A DNA stretch of 6,487 bases, from NCBI GenBank assembly GCA_949287115.1, contig CASEFF010000052.1:1-6487 (forward strand), read 5' to 3'. Below, in pieces: positions 1 to 5,371 of this stretch. This stretch comes from an uncultured Bacillota bacterium (lineage in GTDB: Bacteria > Bacillota > Clostridia > Peptostreptococcales > Anaerovoracaceae). The position numbers were made by a program, and so were the translations under genes. Each line of letters opens with the position of its first letter. Within the stretch, counting starts at the first letter, position 1. The notes beneath the pieces were generated by a model that worked only from the letters and a program-made list of their open reading frames with translations, had not been told where the DNA came from and did not search any database.

Positions 1-470
1 TTATCGGCGCGCTGCTGATAGCCGCACTGATAAATTATTCTGGCCTTCTGGACAGCGGAGAAGGGCTTCTGGGAGCCATAACGGTACGTACCGCCATATC
101 CAAGACGAGTCTTGATTTCGGCAAGGCGTTCGTGCTGGGCATCATGTGTAACTGGCTCGTATGCCTCGCGGTGTGGATGGCGACAGGCGCTCAGGCCACC
201 ATCAGCAAGATATTTTCAATACTGTTCTGCATAGGGCTGTTCGTGCTTTCGGGTTTTGAGCACAGCGTAGCCAATATGTATTTCATACCTGCCGGTATGA
301 TGGCTTCCGGAAACGACGCATACGTGCAGCTTCTGAACCTTGACGTTTCCGGTCTTACGATTCAGAACCTGCTGCTTGGCAATCTGCTGCCGGTGACACT
401 TGGCAACATCGTGGGCGGAGGTATATTCGTCGGCGTCATATACTGGCTGACGGGACGCAAATTAAAATAG
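1..470 (+). CDS. Formate/nitrite transporter family protein, 3' part (5' end outside window)
   Basis: The first complete codon is at 3 and the reading frame is open from the left edge to TAG at 468-470, giving the last 155 residues of a protein that is usually 255-285 residues long. FNT proteins are pentameric inner-membrane channels that move small monovalent anions such as formate, nitrite or hydrosulfide. Family signatures seen are GIMCNWLVCLAVW (about codon 132-175), GFEHSVANMYFIP (about 252-290) and NLLPVTLGNIVGG near the C-terminus, all inside hydrophobic segments that correspond to transmembrane helices 4 to 6. The CAC at 261-263 encodes the histidine equivalent to the pore histidine of E. 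coli FocA (His209). The N-terminal half, with the omega-loop threonine, is not in the window, so the substrate cannot be assigned. The next gene starts 25 bp downstream with no visible terminator, so the two are probably co-transcribed. Family assignment is firm; the choice between focA, nirC and fdhC is open. Confidence 0.93.
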   Translation, partial: IGALLIAALINYSGLLDSGEGLLGAITVRTAISKTSLDFGKAFVLGIMCNWLVCLAVWMATGAQATISKIFSILFCIGLFVLSGFEHSVANMYFIPAGMMASGNDAYVQLLNLDVSGLTIQNLLLGNLLPVTLGNIVGGGIFVGVIYWLTGRKLK

Positions 471-495
471 ACGGGTTAAGACGAAAGGATATGTC

Positions 496-1476
496 ATGAT
501 AAGAGAGATCGCCATAGAGGATATAGAAAATTTCAGGACGGGTAATGCCGGGGACGAAAAGGGCGGCAGCGGATGTACCGTCATACTGTGTGATGAAGGG
601 GCCGTCGGCGGTGTGGATGTCAGAGGCGGCGGGCCTGCCACGAGGGAAACGGATCTGCTTTCTCCGCTGGCTGCATGTCAGGAAGTCTACGGCGTCATGC
701 TGTCGGGCGGCAGCGCTTTCGGCCTCGATGCGGCAGGAGGCGTCATGAGATATCTGGAGGAGAGGAATATAGGCTTCGATGTGGGCGTTGGACGCGTGCC
801 GATAGTGCCTGCGGCCTGCCTGTTCGATCTCACTGTCGGCGACTACGGGTGCAGACCCGATGCTGACATGGGGTACAGGGCGTGCGTGGATTCGGAAAGG
901 AACAGACCCGAAAGGGGAAATCACGGCGCCGGAACGGGAGCTACCGTGGGGAAATTTCTCGGCGAGGAAAGAGCCATGAAGGGCGGTCTCGGCATCTACG
1001 CCGTACAGGCGGGAGATCTGAAGGTAGGCGCCATCGTGGCGGTAAACTGTCTCGGTGACGTTTACGATGTCGATACGGGCGAGATGATCGCAGGCGTTCT
1101 GACGGAAGACGGCAGGACCATGGACAGCACGAGACGCCAGATGTGGGACGCCATACAGATGCAGAAGAACGTATTTACCGGGAACACCACCATAGGCTGC
1201 GTCATAACAAACGCGGCTCTCACGAAGGACAACTGCAACAAGCTGGCATCCATGTGCCACGACGGCTATGGAGCGGCGATAAAGCCCGTACATACGTCTG
1301 CGGACGGTGATACGATATTTTATCTCGCAAAGGGAGATGTCATCGTAAACCCTGATGCTCTCGGCGATCTCAGCGCCTACGTCATGGCAAAAGCGATAAA
1401 CGACGGAGTAAGGAGCGCGACATCGGCATACGGCTTTATCTCGGCGGGAGATATGGCAGGAGAAAACATAAAGTAG
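496..1476 (+). CDS. P1 family peptidase (S58, DmpA/L-aminopeptidase-D-esterase type)
   Basis: This encodes a 326-residue protein of the DmpA/P1 superfamily, N-terminal nucleophile hydrolases that cut themselves into two chains and then act as aminopeptidases on short peptides, amides or esters. Family motifs are GPATRETDLL (residues 46-55), MLSGGSAFGLDAAGG (68-82), RVPIVPAACLFDL (100-112), GAGTGATVGK (144-153), and in the second half GNTTIGCVITNAALTK (229-244) and MCHDGYGAAIKPVHT (253-267). By analogy with DmpA, autocleavage should fall between Asn230 and Thr231, making Thr231 the nucleophile; this is inferred by motif alignment. No signal peptide is seen, so the enzyme should be cytoplasmic. 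AAGGA at 485-489 is 6 nt before the ATG. An ATG at 491 is out of frame and stops after two codons, which supports the start at 496. It sits 25 bp after the FNT gene and 26 bp before polA. The physiological substrate is unknown. Confidence 0.92.
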   Translation: MIREIAIEDIENFRTGNAGDEKGGSGCTVILCDEGAVGGVDVRGGGPATRETDLLSPLAACQEVYGVMLSGGSAFGLDAAGGVMRYLEERNIGFDVGVGRVPIVPAACLFDLTVGDYGCRPDADMGYRACVDSERNRPERGNHGAGTGATVGKFLGEERAMKGGLGIYAVQAGDLKVGAIVAVNCLGDVYDVDTGEMIAGVLTEDGRTMDSTRRQMWDAIQMQKNVFTGNTTIGCVITNAALTKDNCNKLASMCHDGYGAAIKPVHTSADGDTIFYLAKGDVIVNPDALGDLSAYVMAKAINDGVRSATSAYGFISAGDMAGENIK

Positions 1477-1502
1477 CGGTGTGATAAAAGGAGTCTGCAC
1501 CT

Positions 1503-4172
1503 ATGGACAGGATAGCGATAATAGACGGCAACAGCCTGATAAACAGAGCATATTACGCGATGCGTAATCCGATGATAACAAAAGACGGCATATTCACGCA
1601 GGGAATATTCGGTTTTTTGAATATGCTGGATAAGATAATGAGAGATTACGAACCGGGATATATTGCCATAGCCTTTGATATGAAGGCACCAACGTTTCGT
1701 CATAAGGAGTACGGAGAATACAAGGCGGGAAGAAAAAAGATGCCGCCGGAACTTGCCATGCAGATACCACTCTTAAAAGACGTTTTACGGGCCATGAACA
1801 TAAAGCAGCTGGAAACAGAGGGCTTTGAAGCAGACGATATCATCGGCACGGTGGCGAAGAGAGCGGAAGAAGCGGGTCTGGAGCCGTACATCATAACGGG
1901 AGACAAGGATGAACTGCAGCTTGCCACGGACGTTACGAAGGTCATAATAACGAGGAAGGGCGTTTCGGAATTCGATATATACGATAAGGCTGCAATGATC
2001 GAAAAATACGGTTTCACCCCGGAACAGTTCATCGACTTCAAAGGACTGATGGGCGATCAGTCGGACAACATACCGGGAGTTCCCGGAGTGGGGGAGAAGA
2101 CGGCGACAAAACTGATCATGGAGTTCGGCAGCATAGAGGAGCTGCTGGCCGATACGGAAAGGATCACGCCCAAGGGAGTCAGGAAAAAGATAGAAGACAA
2201 CGCCCAGCTTGCCGTCATGAGCAAGCGGCTCGCTACCATAAATACGAAGGTTCCCATAGAGACCGACTTCGACGATTTTCTGGTGAGGGAGCCCGATTAC
2301 GATGCTCTCGTCGATATATATACGAAGCTGGAGTTCAATAAATTCCTCAAAAAACTGAATATAGCAAACAAGGGCATATCATCTGCGGCCGATGCCGCAT
2401 CAGGCGGCATGACCATAGATACGTCGTCCTTTGAGAAGATATACGTATGCGAAGACAGTCAGCTAGACGGGATCTCTCTGGAAGGTGATGCGGTGCTGAA
2501 GGTTTTCGGCGATTACGATCACCTCGGCGATGTTACCGTGGAGGGAATTTCCGCCCTCAACGGCAGTACATACTATTATTTCGACAACGGTAAGTTGAAA
2601 GACCTTTTCGGATGGCTTTCGCGACAGGATGTGAAATGGACGGGTCACGGCCTCAAACGCGATTATTTCATGATGATGGCGGAGGGCATACGTGATTTCG
2701 ATACAGGATTCGATACGATGATAGCTCAGTACGTGCTGGATTCCGGCAGGAGCAACTACAGTCTGTCGGCCATTTCCAACGAATATCTCCATTTCACCGT
2801 GAGAGACGAGAAGGAGTTCATGTCCGACAACGGGCAGATGGATATGTTTTCCGATATCGGAAAAGTCTATATGGATTACGGGTTTGAAGTCTGTACCGCA
2901 GTCATCAACCTGATGGACATACAGAAGAAGGATATAGAGCGGGAATCTCTCGAAAGCGTGTACTATGAGGTGGAGCTGCCGCTGATAGAGGTGATGGCTT
3001 CCATGGAACACGAAGGCTTCAAGGTGGACAGGGAGACTCTCCTTTCGTACGGCAGTATGCTGTCGGAAAAGACTGACGAGATCTCATCACAGGTGTTTGA
3101 AATGGCAGGCGAGACATTCAACCTCAATTCACCGTCACAGCTGGGCGAGATACTGTTCGACAAGCTGGGTCTGCCTGCCGGCAAGAAGACTAAGCGCGGA
3201 TATTCTACCAGTGCGGACATACTGGAAAAGATAAAGGACAAGCATCCGATAGTACCTGCCGTCCTTGAATACAGGACGCTCTCGAAACTGAAGAGCACGT
3301 ATATAGACGGGCTGCTGCCGCTGATAAACAAAAACGACGGAAAAGTTCATGCACACTTCAATCAGACCGTAACGACCACCGGCAGGATAAGCTGTACGGA
3401 GCCGAACCTGCAGAACATACCGGTAAGGCAGGAGATGGGACGCAAACTGCGCAGAGCGTTCATACCGGATTCGGATGAATGCGTGCTGGTAGGTGCGGAT
3501 TACTCGCAGATTGAGCTGAGAGTGCTGGCTCACATGTCGGGAGATGAGGCGCTGACGGAGGCGTTCAACAGAGGCGAGGATATACACAGGGCAACGGCGG
3601 CAAACGTTTTGGGCGTGCCCGAGTCGGAGATAACGATAGAAGAAAGGAGCAGGGCAAAGGCCGTCAATTTCGGAGTCATATACGGTATGAGCAGCTTCGG
3701 CCTTTCTTCCGAGCTTAATATAACGCGAAAGGATGCGGAGGAGTACATCAACGCATATTTCAGAAAGCATACGGCCGTAAAGGAGTTCATGGACGAGCAG
3801 GTGGAATTCTGCAGGGAAAACGGCTATGTCACCACCATCATGGGCAGAAAACGCTTCATCAAGGAGATAAAGGCATCTGCGTACATGGTGAGACAGGTGG
3901 GTGAACGACTGGCGATGAACACCCCGATACAGGGCAGCGCGGCCGATATAATAAAGATAGCGATGATAAAGGTCTACAACGCCATAAAGGAAAGGGGCCT
4001 GAGATCGTCTCTCATACTGCAGGTGCATGACGAACTCATCATCAATACGTACAGGGACGAACGCGCAGAGGTGGAAAAACTTCTTGTCGAGAACATGGAG
4101 TCGGCCTACGATATGACGGTGAAACTCAAAGCGGATCTCAACGAGGGAGAAAACTGGTACGAACTGAAATGA
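1503..4172 (+). CDS. polA: DNA polymerase I
   Basis: This encodes an 889-residue family A DNA polymerase, close in length to the Bacillus enzyme. It fills gaps, removes RNA primers and serves excision repair. The N-terminal 5'-3' exonuclease (about 1-290) keeps its acidic metal-binding residues: Asp8, Asp59 in FDMKAPTFRH, EADD (109-112), GDKDE (133-137) and GDQSDN (184-189), followed by the helix-hairpin-helix PGVPGVGEKTA. The middle domain (about 305-475) has the 3'-5' exonuclease position but no DxE Exo I motif. In Exo III the E. coli Tyr497/Asp501 pair reads Tyr456/Gly460, so proofreading is probably lost; Asp387 may be the only catalytic residue left. The polymerase domain has motif A DYSQIELR (Asp666), motif B with Arg715, Lys719, Phe723 and Tyr727, and motif C VHDE (His842, Asp843, Glu844). 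Phe723 matches E. coli Phe762, a ddNTP-discriminating type. AAAAGGAG at 1486-1493 lies 9 nt before the ATG. It overlaps coaE by 4 bp. Confidence 0.98.
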   Translation: MDRIAIIDGNSLINRAYYAMRNPMITKDGIFTQGIFGFLNMLDKIMRDYEPGYIAIAFDMKAPTFRHKEYGEYKAGRKKMPPELAMQIPLLKDVLRAMNIKQLETEGFEADDIIGTVAKRAEEAGLEPYIITGDKDELQLATDVTKVIITRKGVSEFDIYDKAAMIEKYGFTPEQFIDFKGLMGDQSDNIPGVPGVGEKTATKLIMEFGSIEELLADTERITPKGVRKKIEDNAQLAVMSKRLATINTKVPIETDFDDFLVREPDYDALVDIYTKLEFNKFLKKLNIANKGISSAADAASGGMTIDTSSFEKIYVCEDSQLDGISLEGDAVLKVFGDYDHLGDVTVEGISALNGSTYYYFDNGKLKDLFGWLSRQDVKWTGHGLKRDYFMMMAEGIRDFDTGFDTMIAQYVLDSGRSNYSLSAISNEYLHFTVRDEKEFMSDNGQMDMFSDIGKVYMDYGFEVCTAVINLMDIQKKDIERESLESVYYEVELPLIEVMASMEHEGFKVDRETLLSYGSMLSEKTDEISSQVFEMAGETFNLNSPSQLGEILFDKLGLPAGKKTKRGYSTSADILEKIKDKHPIVPAVLEYRTLSKLKSTYIDGLLPLINKNDGKVHAHFNQTVTTTGRISCTEPNLQNIPVRQEMGRKLRRAFIPDSDECVLVGADYSQIELRVLAHMSGDEALTEAFNRGEDIHRATAANVLGVPESEITIEERSRAKAVNFGVIYGMSSFGLSSELNITRKDAEEYINAYFRKHTAVKEFMDEQVEFCRENGYVTTIMGRKRFIKEIKASAYMVRQVGERLAMNTPIQGSAADIIKIAMIKVYNAIKERGLRSSLILQVHDELIINTYRDERAEVEKLLVENMESAYDMTVKLKADLNEGENWYELK

Positions 4173-4816
4173 GCAGACAGAAAGAGAATTTGAAGGTAAT
4201 AGGGCTTACCGGAGGCATAGGTACGGGAAAGTCGACGGCGGCGGAGTATTTCATAAAAAGGGGATTTGCGCATATAGATGCGGATGCCATAAGCAGAGGA
4301 CTGACGGCTGACGGCAGCGATATGCTGCCGGTACTGGACGGTTATTTCGGACCTGACGGACAGTATGGCGACGGAAGTACTCAGATACTTGACAGCAGAG
4401 GCAATCTCAAGAGAAAAACTCTGGCATCGCTGGTGTTTTCCGATGAAGAACGCCGCATGAAGCTGGACGAGATAATGTTCGCGCGCATAATCACCGAAAT
4501 AGATGACAGGATAGAAGCATACAGGAACGCGGGAGGCGGCATAAAAGGCATACTGCTGGATGCACCTCTGCTGTTCGAGGCGGGACTTGATGACAGGTGC
4601 GATATGGTCATCGTGCTGGTCGCCGATCTGGAAATGCGGATAGCCCGCGTCTGCATAAGGGACGATGCGACACCTGACGAGGTGAGGGCGCGCATAAAAA
4701 ACCAGATGAGCGACAATGAAAAGATAAAGAAGGCTGATGCCGTCATAGACAATTCCGAAGGGCTTTCGGATCTTTACGAGAACCTGGATGCTTTCTTTGA
4801 AGAGTACATGCAGTGA
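4169..4816 (+). CDS. coaE: Dephospho-CoA kinase
   Basis: This encodes a 215-residue P-loop kinase that phosphorylates the 3'-hydroxyl of the ribose of dephospho-CoA with ATP, the last step of coenzyme A synthesis, in the cytoplasm. The Walker A loop is GLTGGIGTGKST (12-23), the substrate-binding acid motif is HIDADAISR (35-43), the core strand is LLDAPLLFEAGLD (129-141), and the lid/C-terminal signature is RARIKNQM followed by ADAVIDNSEG (173-198). The start ATG overlaps the polA stop as ATGA (4169-4172). The nearest purine-rich site, AGGGAGA at 4144-4150, is about 18 nt away, so translation is likely coupled to polA. One oddity is that the His-Pro pair usually found in the family after the helix LxxIxHPxI is Phe-Ala here (IMFARI, about 102-107). 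The adjacency of polA and coaE is common in Firmicutes and supports the call. No clear intrinsic terminator follows the stop. Confidence 0.96.
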   Translation: MSRQKENLKVIGLTGGIGTGKSTAAEYFIKRGFAHIDADAISRGLTADGSDMLPVLDGYFGPDGQYGDGSTQILDSRGNLKRKTLASLVFSDEERRMKLDEIMFARIITEIDDRIEAYRNAGGGIKGILLDAPLLFEAGLDDRCDMVIVLVADLEMRIARVCIRDDATPDEVRARIKNQMSDNEKIKKADAVIDNSEGLSDLYENLDAFFEEYMQ

Positions 4817-4851
4817 CGTTTTCCCTGATTTTGCAACGGTTCTGCGGAATA

Positions 4852-4913
4852 CACAAAAAACTTTATTAAATTTTCAAAAAATTCTTGTAAAATCATTTTT
4901 ACGGTGCTATAAT
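4852..4913 (+). promoter_or_regulatory. Strong sigma-A promoter with UP-like AT tract (drives the intergenic RNA)
   Basis: The -35 box is TTGTAA (4885-4890), followed by a spacer of exactly 17 bp and a perfect -10 TATAAT (4908-4913) preceded by TGC (4905-4907), an extended -10. The 33 bases upstream (4852-4884) are almost all A/T in runs of A and T, resembling the alpha-subunit UP element found before stable RNA genes. The predicted transcription start is about 4919-4920. Because no convincing open reading frame follows for about 450 bp, the promoter most likely serves the RNA described next. The elements are read directly; the promoter activity and the UP role are inferred. Confidence 0.82.
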
Positions 4914-4919
4914 AAACTC

Positions 4920-5274
4920 AACAAAAAGAAGTCAAGCAGATTTTGATAGAAGGTTCGAACCGAAAGAGAAAAAAGGTAGTTTCCGGAACGAAATTTGTGA
5001 GATGAAAGAAAGAGGGTGAGTCCGCCAGAAATGTCAGTAGAAACACAAAGATAATACCAACCTGCTGAAGTTTAAACCACCGGGCGTCATGAAAGGTGCA
5101 TGACGAGGTAAAAGGACAAAGCGGAAACTTTAAAAACCGAGAAAAGAAGATCTACATTACAGTCATATGACTGAGGGTAAGGGATAAAGATCAGATAGAA
5201 AGATCTGGGGAGTATCGGATTAAAGACGGAACCTTTGCTAAAGAAGAGTTTAAACGTAAGAGGTTGGTATTTTT
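4920..5274 (+). ncRNA. Putative structured noncoding RNA of unassigned class, about 355 nt
   Basis: Sequence between a strong promoter and a U5 tract, rich in purines and stop codons in all three forward frames; the ATGs give only peptides of 3 to 7 residues. The closing helix P1 pairs AATACCAACCT (5053-5063) with AGGTTGGTATT (5261-5271), 11 bp without mismatch across about 197 nt. Inside it, GTTTAAAC occurs at 5070-5077 and 5248-5255 and could form an 8-bp second helix. Local hairpins are CGTCATG/CATGACG (5085-5091 with 5099-5105, loop AAAGGTG), CAGTC/GACTG around ATAT (5160-5173), AGATC/GATCT (5188-5192 with 5202-5206) and CTTT/AAAG (5233-5243). The loop GGTG (5095-5098) can pair with CACC (5078-5081), a possible pseudoknot. 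The 5' 130 nt have only weak palindromes (GGTTCGAACC at 4952-4961, TTCCGGAA at 4981-4988). It lacks the landmarks of RNase P RNA, tmRNA, SRP RNA and T-box leaders. The closed domain of about 219 nt is similar in size to the raiA RNA of Clostridia, but I cannot match its sequence from memory and the gene context differs. A long pyrC leader is the alternative. Confidence 0.66.
5261..5274 (+). terminator. Possible intrinsic terminator: 3' half of long-range helix plus U5
   Basis: The 3' strand of the closing helix (AGGTTGGTAT, 5261-5270) runs directly into TTTTT (5270-5274). Its partner strand lies about 197 nt upstream, so this is not a compact hairpin. A local alternative pairs AACCTTT (5230-5236) with AAGAGGTT (5259-5265 within it, 7 pairs including one G-U) and leaves GGTA before the U tract. 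Either form could release polymerase, but only five U residues follow, so the strength is uncertain. The position marks the natural 3' end of the RNA. Confidence 0.45.
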
Positions 5275-5301
5275 ATGCCCAAAATAAAATGCGGAATGTC
5301 A

Positions 5302-5330
5302 TTGACACGGCCAATATGATATGATATAAA
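5302..5330 (+). promoter_or_regulatory. Sigma-A promoter of the dihydroorotase gene
   Basis: A perfect -35 TTGACA (5302-5307) is separated by 17 bp from -10 TATAAA (5325-5330). Two further TATGAT hexamers (5315-5320 and 5320-5325) form a 5-bp-step series of -10-like boxes, but only the last has correct spacing. Transcription should begin near 5336-5338, leaving a leader of about 35 nt before the pyrC start. This places an independent promoter between the putative noncoding RNA and pyrC. Confidence 0.78.
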
Positions 5331-5361
5331 CATAAGGATGTTTTAACGATGTTACCGATTT

Positions 5362-5365
5362 GGAG
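5362..5365 (+). promoter_or_regulatory. Ribosome binding site that fixes the pyrC start
   Basis: GGAG ends 6 nt before the ATG at 5372. The same reading frame is open back to 5336 after a TAA at 5333-5335, but the only other start-like codon there is TTG at 5360, which has no site at good distance (AAGGA at 5334-5338 is 21 nt away). The ATG at 5372 is therefore preferred. Confidence 0.75.
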
Positions 5366-5371
5366 AAGATA

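Noticed and set aside
436..1500. A 354-codon open frame on the minus strand opposite the P1 peptidase
   Set aside because: It is the complement of a well-supported family gene, has no domain character (rich in His, Arg, Tyr and Cys), and no ribosome binding site or promoter of its own. It is a codon-bias shadow.
3135..4028. A 297-codon open frame on the minus strand inside polA
   Set aside because: It lies wholly opposite the most conserved part of the polymerase domain and its composition is shadow-like.
4817..4860. Intrinsic terminator after coaE
   Set aside because: The only inverted match (GCA/TGC around 4833-4845) is 3 bp with no U tract next to it.
4950..4966. GGTTCGAACC resembling a tRNA or tmRNA T-loop
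   Set aside because: The flanking bases do not form the 5-bp T stem on either strand, there is no acceptor stem or CCA, and it sits at the 5' end of the transcript.
5011..5045. GGTGAG and GCCAGAAATGTC strings reminiscent of the Mg2+ (M-box) riboswitch, with TGCTAAAG at 5236-5243
   Set aside because: The order and spacing do not fit: the strings are over 200 nt apart, the outer one falls outside the closing helix, and the GACGCCAA segment and the GCTC following GCTAAA are missing. Similarity is probably chance, though a covariance search would settle it.
4920..5274. 6S RNA
   Set aside because: 6S RNA is one long rod with a central bubble. Here the interior forms several separate hairpins and the two arms beyond GTTTAAAC are not complementary.
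5275..5319. A 14-codon open frame starting right after the U5 tract
   Set aside because: It has no good ribosome binding site, no recognisable product, and it runs into the pyrC promoter.
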